From NCBI RefSeq assembly GCF_040801785.1, contig NZ_CP161805.1, positions 3,968,001-4,032,000 on the forward strand: DNA of 64,000 nucleotides, read 5' to 3'. This stretch comes from Sulfitobacter sp. LCG007 (GTDB lineage: Bacteria > Pseudomonadota > Alphaproteobacteria > Rhodobacterales > Rhodobacteraceae). The translations under genes were made by a program, and so were the position numbers. Every line of letters begins with the position of its first letter. Position 1 is the stretch's first letter. Positions 20,358-29,286 of the stretch are shown piece after piece. The notes under the pieces are model-generated. The model was given only the letters and a program-made list of their open reading frames with translations, ran no database searches and was not told the DNA's origin.

Positions 20358-20908
20358 CGGATCGATTCCACCGTCAGGTTGCCGTTGGTGTAGACGCAGA
20401 TGTCCGCTGCGATGCCCATTGCCGTGCGCGCGATCTGCTCGGCCGACCGGTCGCTGTCCATCAGCGCCCGCGCCGCGGCCAGCGCATAGTTGCCGCCCGA
20501 ACCGATCGCTGCCACGTCATGCTCGGGCTCGAGCACGTCGCCCGCGCCGGTGATCACCAGCAGGTCCTTGCCGTCCGAGACGATCAGCATCGCCTCGAGC
20601 TTCTGGAGATACTTGTCCGTGCGCCAGTCCTTGGCCAGTTCGACGGAAGCGCGGGCAAGCTGCCCGGGATGGGACTCGAGCTTGGTCTCGAGCCGTTCGA
20701 GCAGGGTGAAGGCATCCGCCGTCGATCCGGCAAACCCCGCGAGCACCTCGACGCCGCCGGGCGACAGGCGCCGCACCTTGCGCGCGGTGCCCTTGATCAC
20801 GGTCTGGCCGAGCGAAACCTGTCCGTCCCCGGCAATCACGACCTCGCCGCCCTTCTTGACGCCGATGATCGTGGTGCCGTGCCAGCCGGGAAAATCTGTA
20901 TCGGACAT
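20354..20908 (-). CDS. hslV: ATP-dependent protease peptidase subunit HslV
   Basis: Threonine peptidase of the HslUV (ClpYQ) protease. The 184-residue product begins [20 protein letters not shown]. The catalytic threonine follows the GWHG processing site, so the mature enzyme begins [20 protein letters not shown]. The conserved GTARKVRRL and [16 protein letters not shown] are present. ATG 20908 matches the family start. It is first in hslV-membrane protein-hslU and has a plausible promoter immediately upstream. Confidence 0.96.
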   Translation of the reverse strand: MSDTDFPGWHGTTIIGVKKGGEVVIAGDGQVSLGQTVIKGTARKVRRLSPGGVEVLAGFAGSTADAFTLLERLETKLESHPGQLARASVELAKDWRTDKYLQKLEAMLIVSDGKDLLVITGAGDVLEPEHDVAAIGSGGNYALAAARALMDSDRSAEQIARTAMGIAADICVYTNGNLTVESIR

Positions 20909-20931
20909 CGCCCTCTCCTTCGCTTCGCCTC

Positions 20932-20960
20932 TATATGGACCCGGGGTCTTGCGGCTGCAA
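20932..20960 (-). promoter_or_regulatory. Candidate promoter of the hslV operon
   Basis: On the minus strand, TTGCAG and CATATA are separated by 17 bp, with the -10-like element about 24 bp before the hslV ATG. The CCATAT -10 is reminiscent of alphaproteobacterial heat-shock sigma (RpoH) promoters, which would suit hslVU, but the -35 is not a clean CTTGAA. Based on motif reading only. Confidence 0.4.
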
Positions 20961-21376
20961 CGTATGCTTCCCCGGCGTCGCGCCATCAAGGAAGGACGCC
21001 CGAAGGCCAGCCCTCTGGATCAGACGATGCAACCCGGAGCCGAGGGCGGATCAGGCCAACGGGATGAGAAAGCTGCGGCGTGGGAGGATTTCTTCGGGCG
21101 GCGGATGCGATGAATGGCGGCTGTGCGGGACGAAGCGGGCATAAGGCCAACGACCGCTTCCGCATTTTTCGCTTAGAATTCGTGAATTATGCGCGCCGCG
21201 CGATCGCCTTATATCTTAAGGACTTACAGCTTGCAAAAGTCGCGCGCATAGTCAGCGGAGCATGACCCGAGCAAGTCAGCTCAACTCCAATAGTGGCTCA
21301 AGCTCAAGGTGATGCAGTACTAACACTTTTTTAATCATTCCCTGCTATCACCAAGGGCGCTCAGATGGAGGCGCTC
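20961..21376. other. Intergenic stretch upstream of hslV and of the small-gene pair
   Basis: About 416 bp without a convincing gene. From about 21155 onward it becomes noticeably AT-rich compared with flanking sequence (for example the run TTTTTTAATCATT near 21330), which continues into the two small genes that follow. No tRNA, terminal repeat or integrase was recognised. It may hold the promoter of the small-gene pair. Confidence 0.5.
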
Positions 21377-21559
21377 ATGAGGTTCATTGCTATTGCTGGT
21401 GTCGCACTGCTGTTGCTTGAAGTCGCCAAGGGTCTGCTCCCCGACGTGTTCCACTTTCTACCACTCGGCGGCAGCACCGTAGCCGAAATGGGGATCATTT
21501 TTGGACTAGCGGTCGCGGTAGCAACCATAGACGAACTAAGGCGTCCAAATGACGACTAA
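21377..21559 (+). CDS. Small hydrophobic (single or double membrane segment) protein
   Basis: A 60-residue protein, MRFIAIAGVALLLLEVAKGL at its N-terminus, with two hydrophobic stretches (residues 2-19 and about 36-50) and a charged C-terminus. ATG 21377 is preferred because GGAGG sits 5 nt upstream; ATG 21365 would add four residues. Its end overlaps the next gene's start by 11 nt, so the pair is probably translated together. Function not recognised. It lies in an AT-richer patch that may have been acquired. Confidence 0.6.
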   Translation: MRFIAIAGVALLLLEVAKGLLPDVFHFLPLGGSTVAEMGIIFGLAVAVATIDELRRPNDD

Positions 21560-21770
21560 ACGTAGGATCACCATCACAGTCGATCCAGACATTGAAGAGT
21601 GGCTTCAAACTGGTGCAAAGAACTACGGGCGTTCCATGTCCGAATTGGTGCGTATCTGCCTGCGCGAGTTCAGCAAAGAGCACCCAACACGCTTTTTGAC
21701 TGTAGACAAAGCTCGTACGGAAACCCCTGAAGCTTGGCGCATAATCAGGAAAGATGTGCACGATTCCTGA
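21549..21770 (+). CDS. Ribbon-helix-helix family small DNA-binding protein
   Basis: A 73-residue protein whose first 45 residues look like an RHH (CopG/Arc-type) fold: a beta strand (RRITITVDPDIEEWLQ), then two helices (NYGRSMSELVRICLREF). Such proteins bind operators as dimers and are common as antitoxins or plasmid repressors. AAGG lies 9 nt upstream of its ATG. It overlaps the preceding small membrane-protein gene by 11 nt. No RelE/ParE/PIN-type toxin is adjacent, so an antitoxin role is not supported beyond the fold. Confidence 0.65.
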   Translation: MTTKRRITITVDPDIEEWLQTGAKNYGRSMSELVRICLREFSKEHPTRFLTVDKARTETPEAWRIIRKDVHDS

Positions 21771-21828
21771 TTTTCGCACTGGTGTTAGAGAACCGGGCGT
21801 TCGCCACATCCCAAGGAATTAGCAGGTT

Positions 21829-21859
21829 GGGCTCGAAGCGGCCATTGCGCTCCGAGCCC
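21829..21859. terminator. Hairpin between the RHH gene and trxA
   Basis: Inverted repeat with 12-bp arms (11 paired): GGGCTCGAAGCG and CGCTCCGAGCCC with a 7-nt loop. It stands between convergent genes and could stop both transcripts, but neither side has a strong T tract (only TTTT 11 nt downstream on the plus strand), so Rho-independent activity is uncertain. Confidence 0.45.
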
Positions 21860-21936
21860 ACAGTGGATTTTGCCGTTAATCGTTTACTGCGATTGGTTGG
21901 GCCGAACGGGCCCCTTCACCAATCGCGCCGGGCGGG

Positions 21937-22257
21937 TCAGATCGACTCTTCGATCCAGCTTTGCAGCGCCGCCTTCGGACGCGCGCCGGCCATGTTCGAC
22001 ACGACCTGCCCGTCCTTGAAGATGAAAAGCGCCGGGATTCCGCGCACGCCCATCTGGGCGGGAGAATTCGGGTTCTCGTCCACGTTCACCTTCACGATCT
22101 TGACCTTGCCTTCCATCGACTCGGACAGCTCTTCGAGCGCCGGGCCGATCTGCTTGCAGGGGCCGCACCATTCGGCCCAGAAATCCACCACGACGGGGAT
22201 ATCGGAATTCTTCACCTCGGCGTCGAAGGTGTCGTCGGTCACGGCGTGGGTTGCCAT
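21937..22257 (-). CDS. trxA: Thioredoxin
   Basis: General cytosolic disulfide reductase. The 106-residue product has the canonical thioredoxin fold and active site [20 protein letters not shown] (WCGPC), the cis-proline region [16 protein letters not shown] and family length. It lies 36 nt downstream of addA in the same direction, probably the end of the tsaE-amgK-murU-addB-addA-trxA run. Confidence 0.97.
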   Translation of the reverse strand: MATHAVTDDTFDAEVKNSDIPVVVDFWAEWCGPCKQIGPALEELSESMEGKVKIVKVNVDENPNSPAQMGVRGIPALFIFKDGQVVSNMAGARPKAALQSWIEESI

Positions 22258-22293
22258 CGGGCTCTCCTGACAAATCTGCGGTTGGCCTGAAAC

Positions 22294-25200
22294 CTATGAA
22301 GCCCCCGGTGCTTCGTCAAGATATGGCACCGAGCGCAGGGCCTGCGTCACGATCTCGTGCGGGAGTGACATGAAACTGCCTGTGCGGGTCCACAGGATGC
22401 CCGTCTCGATCCGTCGATCGGGCCAGATCTGCCGCAGCCCCTCGGCATAGGCCCCCATCTGCCGCAGGATGCCGTCGGGGCATTGCGCGGCGGTCTGCGG
22501 GACCGTGCGATTTGTCTTGAAATCGACAGCCACGATCCGGTCGTGCCCCACGATGAGCCGGTCGATGGTCCCGTGCATCCGCCGGCTTCCCAGATCGGCG
22601 GTGATGGCGACCTCGCACATCGCATCCGCATCGAAGATCCAGCGCAGATCCGTGTGGCTCAGCACCGCAAGCGCCTCACCCGCCGCCGCGTCGAACGCCC
22701 CGGCATCCGCCTCGGGACGCATCGCGGAGAGGAACCCCGGCCAGTCGCCGGATGGGCGGGCGGAAAGGCGCTCGAGCATCTCGTGAACCAGCCTGCCATG
22801 GCTCTTGGCCGCCTCGCTTTCCTCGCCCAGTTCGCCCGCGAGTGCCTTGGCCCCGCCGAGATCGGACGGTGACAGTGTCTCGACCTGCACCGGCGCCGGG
22901 GGCGCGGGCTGCCCGAAAAGCGGCTCGAGCGGCGCATCCGCAGGTTCGGCGCGCGCTGTCTCACGGATCGGCATCGCGTCCCAGTCGCCGTGGGCATGGC
23001 GCAGGCCCGGCTCTCCCTCGATCAGGATTTCCTCGGCCCCGGCCTCGTGCATCGCCTTTTCGACGATCTGATACCAGCTTTCCCCATTGCCCGGCAGTTC
23101 GCCGGCGGCAGCGACGATCAGCCACTTCTCCGCCCGCGTCAGCGCCACGTACAGCAGCCGCAACCTTTCGTTCTCTTCGGCCTGCCGCATCGCGCCCAGC
23201 ACGTCGCGCATCGGTTCCGGCGCCTCGTCGCCACCGACGCGCCAGACGGGCCGGTCCCCGACCTCGACGATGCTGCTCCGGATCTGGGGGGGTTTGCGGA
23301 TGGTGTCCGGCAGGATCACGATCGGCGCCTCGAGTCCTTTCGCCCCGTGCACTGTCATGACCCTGATCTGGTCCGTGGCGGCGTCGATCTGGCGCTTGAT
23401 CTCCAGATCGTCGGTTTCCATCCAGACCAGAAAGCCCGTCAGGCTCGGCACCGTGCTGCGTTCATAGGCGAGCGCCTGGCTCAGCAGCGCGTCGATGCCG
23501 TCCTCGGCTTCTCTCCCCAGTCGGCTCAGCAGTTTCCGTCGGCCGCCGTGCCGGGTGAGGATGCGTTCGATCAGATCGTAGGGTCGCAGGAAGTCGACCT
23601 GAGCGCGCAGGTCGCGCAGCATCGCGAGCGTCTCGGGGAAATCCGCGCCGCGTTCACGCAGGGCCTGCCAGAGGTGCGGTTTGTCGCGCCGATGCGCAAG
23701 ATCGAAGAGCGCCTGTTCGTCCCATCCGAAAAGCGGGGACTTGAGCGACGTGGCCAGCGACAGGCTGTCCTCGGGCAGCGCAAGGAAGTTCAGCAGGGCA
23801 GCAAGATCCTTGACCGCGAGTTCCGCGCCGACCTTGAGCCGGTCCGCCCCGGCGATGGGAAGCCGGGCGTTCTTGCAGGCACGGATGATCTCGGAAAAGA
23901 TTTCCGAGCGCCGCTGGACGAGTATCAGGAAATCGCCCGGCCGGATGCGCCGGCGCATGTACCCGTCCGGGCCGACGTCGGGAATGTAATGCTCTTCCTC
24001 CACCAGCCTCCGGATCTGGTCGGCCACGCGCCGGGCGAGGATCACCGCATGGTGGCTCGCGCCGCGCCGATCCACCGGATCGGTCCAGTCGCCCTCTTCC
24101 GGATCTTCCTGCCTTTGCACCACGGGCCACAGGTCGACCCGTCCGGGCAAAGGTTCCCTGTAAGCGATATGGCCCGTATCAGTGTCGAATCCCGCGCCCG
24201 GGCGGTCCCTGAAACAGTGGTCCACGATCCGCAGGACGGCGGGTGACGACCGGAAGGAATAGGCCAGCGCCGCGACCTGGAACCGCTGCCTGGCAGCCTC
24301 GATCCGGGTCCGGAATTCCTCCTGCATCGCGTCGAAGGCGCGCGGGTCGGCGCCCTGGAAGGAATAGATCGACTGCTTCTTGTCTCCGACGACGAATATC
24401 GTCCGCGTCCGGTCCGGCTCTACCCCCGCTCCGGCGGCGAACTCATGGGCGAGCTTCCGGATCACGTCCCACTGCGCCGGGCTGGTGTCCTGCGCCTCGT
24501 CCACGAGAATATGCGAAATCCCGCCGTCGATCTTGTAGAGCACCCACGAGGCGACGCTGCTTTCGGACAGCAGGTCCCGGGTTCTGGTGATCAGGTCGTC
24601 GAAGTCGAGCCAGCCGTGGTCCAGCTTGCGTTCGGCGTAGATGGCGAGAAAGCGCGTGGCGAAGCGGTGCAAGGCCAGTGCCTTGCGGGCGGCCAGCAGC
24701 GACAGGCGGGGTTCGCGCGCGGCCTCGACGCGCGACATCAGCGCGTCCCAATCGGGCATGGCATCCGCCAGCAGGGTCCGCGTGGGTTTCGTCGGCAGCT
24801 TCCCGGTCTTCGCGCCAAACGGGGTCGCGGCCTTGGCGCCGTACAGCATCACCGTTTCGAGGGAGGGCAGGCTGTCGAAACCGGGATTTCGGCAAAGCGC
24901 CAGTTTCGCGGCATCCTTCGCGTCGTTTCCGCCCTTTTCGAGCATGGCCGCAATGAAGCGCTCGATCAGATCGGCCTCGCCGCCCAGGAAGACGCCTGCT
25001 GCGATCCTGTCTTCGTCAAGATCGGCGGGCTGACCGAAGAGCGCCAGCAGGCCCGGCAGACCGAGCGGCGCCGCAAAGGCTTCGCGGTGCTTCACGACGG
25101 CGGCCGTGAAAGAGCCGAAATTCTCGTCGGTGAGATAGCGGGCGACATCTTCGACCAGCGGCGCGTCGGCGCCATCGGCCATCTCGTCGACGATCTCGGC

Positions 25201-25671
25201 CCGGAGCAGCTCTGCCGCGCGGTCGTCCATCTCGGTGAACTGCGGACTGACCCCGGATTCGAGCGGAAAGCGCCGCAGGAGGGAGGCGCAGAACGAGTGG
25301 ATGGTCTGGATCTTCAGACCGCCCGGCGTTTCCAGCGCGCGGGCGAACAGCCGACGCGCCGAGCGCAGCATCCCCGGCGGAATGACCCCCTCCTCACCCA
25401 GCGCGCGCAGCTCGTCGCGCAGCTGGGTTTCCGGCATCATCGCCCATTTGCCGAGCCTGGCGTAAAGCCGGTTCTGCATCTCCGAGGCCGCGGCCTTGGT
25501 GTAGGTGAGACAGAGGATATGCTGCGGATCCGTGCCGCCCAGAAGCAGGCGCGCCACGCGGTCGGTCAGCACGCGGGTCTTGCCCGAGCCCGCATTTGCC
25601 GAGAGCCATGTCGATGCCAGCGGGTCGGCGGCCCGGATCTGCGCGGCCGATGCGTCGTCGGGACGGATCAT
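22294..25671 (-). CDS. addA: Double-strand break repair helicase AddA
   Basis: UvrD-family helicase/nuclease subunit of AddAB, which resects double-strand breaks for RecA loading. The 1,125-residue product starts MIRPDDASAAQIRAADPLAS, has Walker A LSANAGSGKTRVLTDRVA, helicase motif II ILVDEAQDTSPAQWDVIRKL, UvrD motifs including MTVHGAKGLEAPIVILPD, and a C-terminal RecB-type nuclease motif IVAVDFKTNRTVP. ATG 25671 overlaps the addB stop by 4 nt. The frame stays open upstream but that extension is the complement-frame shadow of addB. Confidence 0.95.
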   Translation of the reverse strand: MIRPDDASAAQIRAADPLASTWLSANAGSGKTRVLTDRVARLLLGGTDPQHILCLTYTKAAASEMQNRLYARLGKWAMMPETQLRDELRALGEEGVIPPGMLRSARRLFARALETPGGLKIQTIHSFCASLLRRFPLESGVSPQFTEMDDRAAELLRAEIVDEMADGADAPLVEDVARYLTDENFGSFTAAVVKHREAFAAPLGLPGLLALFGQPADLDEDRIAAGVFLGGEADLIERFIAAMLEKGGNDAKDAAKLALCRNPGFDSLPSLETVMLYGAKAATPFGAKTGKLPTKPTRTLLADAMPDWDALMSRVEAAREPRLSLLAARKALALHRFATRFLAIYAERKLDHGWLDFDDLITRTRDLLSESSVASWVLYKIDGGISHILVDEAQDTSPAQWDVIRKLAHEFAAGAGVEPDRTRTIFVVGDKKQSIYSFQGADPRAFDAMQEEFRTRIEAARQRFQVAALAYSFRSSPAVLRIVDHCFRDRPGAGFDTDTGHIAYREPLPGRVDLWPVVQRQEDPEEGDWTDPVDRRGASHHAVILARRVADQIRRLVEEEHYIPDVGPDGYMRRRIRPGDFLILVQRRSEIFSEIIRACKNARLPIAGADRLKVGAELAVKDLAALLNFLALPEDSLSLATSLKSPLFGWDEQALFDLAHRRDKPHLWQALRERGADFPETLAMLRDLRAQVDFLRPYDLIERILTRHGGRRKLLSRLGREAEDGIDALLSQALAYERSTVPSLTGFLVWMETDDLEIKRQIDAATDQIRVMTVHGAKGLEAPIVILPDTIRKPPQIRSSIVEVGDRPVWRVGGDEAPEPMRDVLGAMRQAEENERLRLLYVALTRAEKWLIVAAAGELPGNGESWYQIVEKAMHEAGAEEILIEGEPGLRHAHGDWDAMPIRETARAEPADAPLEPLFGQPAPPAPVQVETLSPSDLGGAKALAGELGEESEAAKSHGRLVHEMLERLSARPSGDWPGFLSAMRPEADAGAFDAAAGEALAVLSHTDLRWIFDADAMCEVAITADLGSRRMHGTIDRLIVGHDRIVAVDFKTNRTVPQTAAQCPDGILRQMGAYAEGLRQIWPDRRIETGILWTRTGSFMSLPHEIVTQALRSVPYLDEAPGAS

Positions 25672-28601
25672 GCGAGGATCTCGCGCAGCGGCTGGGTCGT
25701 CACGTCCCATTCGCCGAAACGGGAAAGCTGGTCGTAGCTGCCGGGGAAATCGGATTTCTGCATGGCCCGGCGCGCGGTGAAGCCCTGATCTGGCGAAAGG
25801 TATTCGAGGATGAGCGCCTTCAGTTTCGCGAGCACCTCGCCGGGCGGTTCGTCCGCAAGGGGTGCCGGCACGTCCCTGCCGTCCCGAAGGCCGATGAAGA
25901 CCGCCGCCGCGACCGACGACGGTCCGATATCCTCGAACGCGCCGGCCTCGATCATCCCGGCCTCGATCAGAAGCTGCTTGTCGAATGCGCGCTGCTCCTT
26001 CTCGGAAGGAGGACTGCCGGTCTTGTAGTCGTAGATCGTCACCCGGCCATCCGGACCACGGTCGATCCGGTCGGCGCGCCCATGCAGGCGAAAGCCGATG
26101 TCTTGCCATTCGAGGTTGCCCTTGGCCTCGAAGGCGACCGGCTGCGCCGTATCGTGGCGTCGCCGTTCCGCAGCGAGGAAGGTCTGCGCCATGCGGTCCA
26201 CGCGCGCGAGCCACATCGCACGGGCCGCGGGCCAGGGCGCGCCCTCGGCGAATACTCCTTGGGCCTCCGCCAGCAGCGCCGCGCGGGTCAGGCGCGCGGG
26301 ATCACCCGAAACGCCGCGGATGAAGCGCTCCATGACTTCATGGGCCAGGGTGCCACGGATCAGGGCGTCGGGGCCCTGCACCAGGGGACCCAGCGGTTCG
26401 AGCCGCAGGACGCGCCGGGCGTAAATGGCATAGGGATCGCGGATCAGCGTCTTGATCTCGGTGACCGAAAGCGCGCGGGGGCGCGCCGGAACGGGCGGGG
26501 CGGGCGAGGGTCTCGCTGCGGGCGCGCCCTGCACGACAGCCTCGAAGGCACGCACCCGTCCAAGCCATGCCGCGCCCCGCATGCGCATCGCCTCGAGCGC
26601 CGCCGGACCGCCGCGCGACTCCAGCCCGCCGAGAAGATTCTGCAGCCGGTTCAGCCAGCGCGAGGGGATCGTTTCGGCGTCGTCCGAGCGGATCGACCGG
26701 GTCAGCCAGACCTCGGGCGCGGCCACCGCTTGCTGGTAGTCATGCGCGGATAGCCCGATCCGGCGTTCCGGCAGCAACAGCCCGGCGTCAAGGCGCATGG
26801 TCCGGTTCAGCCAGGGATCCGGCGCGGGAGGTTCCGGCCAGCTGCCGTCGTTGAGACCGCCGAGGATCACCAGATCCGCGCCCTGCACGCGGGCTTCGAG
26901 CGTACCCCAGATCATGATGCCGGCATGGGGCGCGTCCCGGTCGCGGACCTCCTCTCCCGACAGCAGCCCGCCGAGGAGCGCGGCATATTCCGCCGCCCTG
27001 AGTTCCCCGCCATGGGGCGCTTCCCGGGCCAGGCGGGTCATGACCTCGAACGCCTTCTGGCCGGCGTTCATCTGCCAGAGCGCGCCGGGCCCATCGGCAT
27101 CGGGCCCGCCCGCGATCGCTTCGGCGAGGCTGATGTGGTCCGCAACCCAGTCCGCCAGGGGCCGCGCCCCGTCCCGCTTGCGGTCGGCGAGGCTGTGACC
27201 GACCCAGTCGGCCCAGCGCGCCGCTCCGTCGGACGGAGCATCCTGCATGATCCGCGCCAGTTCGGGCGCATCGGGATACGGCAGCCCCTCGCGGCGGATC
27301 CGCAGCTCGAGCTCGCGTGTCAGCAGCAGGTGCTGATTGCGCGCCGATCCGCTGTGGCTCAGCGGGTGCTTGAGCAGTTCCAGAAGCGCTTCCGCATCGA
27401 TCCGTGTGCTGAAAAGCGCCGCCACATGACGCAGAAAGCGCCCCGGCGGCGAGAGGTGCAGAGGCATTCCGGCGGAATCGTCCGGCAGGATGTTCCAGCG
27501 ATCCAGCGCGGCCGCGACCTGACGGGTCAGCATGCGGTCCGGCGTGATCAGCGCGGCGGTCTGGCCGTCCTCAGCCGCCAGCCGCAGGCGCATCGCGATG
27601 GCCAGCGCCTCGGCGCGCGGGTCCGGCGCCTCGAGCAGCGTGATGTCTGCGGTCGCCTCGGACAGCGCGGCCAGCGTCTGGCCTTCCGAAAGCCAGGCGT
27701 CGGTGAAGGGTGCGGGCCTCAGAGACAGCGATACCAGCGCATTGCGCGGGCGCGAGGGCGGTGGCGTGTCGGTCCAGCGCCGCACATCGTCGGGGCCGAG
27801 GCCCAGGCCGGCCATGAGATCGAAGTACCGGTATTGCGGATGATCCTCGGATTCGAGACGTTTCTCGAACTGCGCCCAAGCGGCCTTCGGCATCTCGAAA
27901 TCGAAGCCGGGCAGGATCACGGCACCCTGGGGCAGGCGCGAGACGGCTTCCATCAGCAGTTTCGTCGTCCCCCGAGACCCGGTCGAGCCGGCGAGGATCA
28001 CGGGCGTGCTGCGCGGCGCGCTGGACCAGCTTTGCGTCAGGCGCTCCACCAGCATGCGCTGCCGCGCCTCGGGGCCGGGCGCTTCCCCGCTGCGGTCGAT
28101 GAACCCCTGCACGATCCTGATGAACGACAGCGTACGCTGCCAGTGGCCGGACATGTCGCCGACGTCGAGTGCGGCGATCCTGTCGGGGCCGACGCCCTCG
28201 CCCTCCATCTCTTCCATCAGTGCGGCGAGGCTTTCCGTCAGGTCGAAGAGCGCGGAGCGGGCGGCGAGGTCGCGTTCGCTTTCGAGCAGGGGCGCGACCA
28301 GCTGCATCAGTTCGAGCCTGCGGCGCAGGGGCGGCACTGCCGACGGAAGGGGAAGGCCCGGTTCGAGAAGATCGAGCTCGGTCAGCAGCAGGATGCGCGG
28401 CACAAGCATCGGTGGGCCGGCGTCGAAGAGCGCGCGGAGGCGCCGCTGCATGCGGCGTGTATTGACGATCAGATCGACGCGCCCGGCGGCTTCGGGGGCC
28501 AATCCCTCAAGCCGGTCGCGAAGGCCGGCAAGCACCGCGCGGGGGAAATCCACGCCGGGGTCGAGCGCAAAGACCCGAGGCCCGGCCGAAGGCTCAAACA
28601 T
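25668..28601 (-). CDS. addB: Double-strand break repair nuclease AddB
   Basis: Partner of AddA. The 977-residue alphaproteobacterial-type AddB has a degenerate helicase-like N-terminal half (VNTRRMQRRLRALFDAGPPM, PVILAGSTGSRGTTKLLMEA) and a C-terminal PD-(D/E)XK nuclease whose motif is VTIYDYKTGSPPSEKEQRAF. The Walker A of Firmicutes AddB is not evident, but the GSTGSRGTTK loop stands in its place. Coupled to addA by ATGA overlap and to murU by an 8-nt overlap. Confidence 0.93.
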   Translation of the reverse strand: MFEPSAGPRVFALDPGVDFPRAVLAGLRDRLEGLAPEAAGRVDLIVNTRRMQRRLRALFDAGPPMLVPRILLLTELDLLEPGLPLPSAVPPLRRRLELMQLVAPLLESERDLAARSALFDLTESLAALMEEMEGEGVGPDRIAALDVGDMSGHWQRTLSFIRIVQGFIDRSGEAPGPEARQRMLVERLTQSWSSAPRSTPVILAGSTGSRGTTKLLMEAVSRLPQGAVILPGFDFEMPKAAWAQFEKRLESEDHPQYRYFDLMAGLGLGPDDVRRWTDTPPPSRPRNALVSLSLRPAPFTDAWLSEGQTLAALSEATADITLLEAPDPRAEALAIAMRLRLAAEDGQTAALITPDRMLTRQVAAALDRWNILPDDSAGMPLHLSPPGRFLRHVAALFSTRIDAEALLELLKHPLSHSGSARNQHLLLTRELELRIRREGLPYPDAPELARIMQDAPSDGAARWADWVGHSLADRKRDGARPLADWVADHISLAEAIAGGPDADGPGALWQMNAGQKAFEVMTRLAREAPHGGELRAAEYAALLGGLLSGEEVRDRDAPHAGIMIWGTLEARVQGADLVILGGLNDGSWPEPPAPDPWLNRTMRLDAGLLLPERRIGLSAHDYQQAVAAPEVWLTRSIRSDDAETIPSRWLNRLQNLLGGLESRGGPAALEAMRMRGAAWLGRVRAFEAVVQGAPAARPSPAPPVPARPRALSVTEIKTLIRDPYAIYARRVLRLEPLGPLVQGPDALIRGTLAHEVMERFIRGVSGDPARLTRAALLAEAQGVFAEGAPWPAARAMWLARVDRMAQTFLAAERRRHDTAQPVAFEAKGNLEWQDIGFRLHGRADRIDRGPDGRVTIYDYKTGSPPSEKEQRAFDKQLLIEAGMIEAGAFEDIGPSSVAAAVFIGLRDGRDVPAPLADEPPGEVLAKLKALILEYLSPDQGFTARRAMQKSDFPGSYDQLSRFGEWDVTTQPLREILA

Positions 28602-29286
28602 GATGTGCCCTCAGCGTCTCTTCCGCGAGGCCGATGCCCTCGGGCGTCCCGACATCGCACCAGTGGCCCGGATGGACGATGCCGTAGAGCCTGCCCTCTG
28701 CCGCCATCCGGTCCCAGATGAGGTTGAGCGAGAAGGCCCGCTCCGGACAGGCCGCGACTTGCCCCGTCGCGAGGATCTGGGCTCCGCCGTATACCAGATC
28801 GCCTTTCCGCACGAGCCGGCCCTCCGGGTCCATGCCGAAATCCCCGGGCAGGGAACGCCCGATGGCCCGGGACCGGGGTACGCAGATCAGCAGCGCGTCC
28901 ATCTCTTCGGGACGCCAGTTATCGTGCAGCATCTTCAGCGGGTTCGGACCGATCCAGATCGCATCCGAGTTCATCGTCATCACCGGACCGGGCCCCAGTC
29001 GCGGCAGCGCATTCTTGAGCCCTCCGCCGGTATCGAGGATGTCGGGCGTTTCGAGGATGGTCTCGACTCCGAGCGGTTCGAGATGCTCGACAAGCGGCGC
29101 AGGACGATAATGCAGATTTGCGAGCACGAGTCGGGGCCGCAGCGGGAAGACATGTTCGAGCGCGTGGTCGATCAGCGGCCTGCCCGCGACCTCGATCATC
29201 GGTTTCGGCAGGCGGTCGGTCAGCGGCTTCATCCGCGTCCCGAACCCGGCTGCGAACAGCATCACGGCGTCGGGACGGTCAGGCAT
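28594..29286 (-). CDS. murU: Nucleotidyltransferase, MurNAc-1-phosphate uridylyltransferase type (MurU)
   Basis: In the AmgK/MurU recycling route this enzyme turns MurNAc-alpha-1-phosphate and UTP into UDP-MurNAc, bypassing de novo synthesis and fosfomycin-sensitive MurA. The 230-residue nucleotidyltransferase has the pyrophosphorylase signature LFAAGFGTRMKPLTDRLPKP, metal-binding MTMNSDAIWIG and TGGGLKNALPRLG. The adjacent upstream gene encodes an AmgK-like kinase with which it overlaps by 25 nt; that pairing is the main reason for the MurU call over other sugar-1-phosphate transferases. Confidence 0.85.
   Translation of the reverse strand: MPDRPDAVMLFAAGFGTRMKPLTDRLPKPMIEVAGRPLIDHALEHVFPLRPRLVLANLHYRPAPLVEHLEPLGVETILETPDILDTGGGLKNALPRLGPGPVMTMNSDAIWIGPNPLKMLHDNWRPEEMDALLICVPRSRAIGRSLPGDFGMDPEGRLVRKGDLVYGGAQILATGQVAACPERAFSLNLIWDRMAAEGRLYGIVHPGHWCDVGTPEGIGLAEETLRAHHV

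Noticed and set aside
18234-20393. 719-codon plus-strand frame across hslU, the membrane protein and hslV
   Set aside because: Antisense shadow of three confidently identified genes; composition is Asp/Arg/His/Gln-rich without any domain.
21549-21770. Type II antitoxin gene
   Set aside because: The RHH fold fits, but the neighbouring product is a small hydrophobic peptide, not a recognised toxin, so the label is not supported.
26925-28721. 598-codon plus-strand frame across addB
   Set aside because: Antisense shadow of addB with no recognisable motif.
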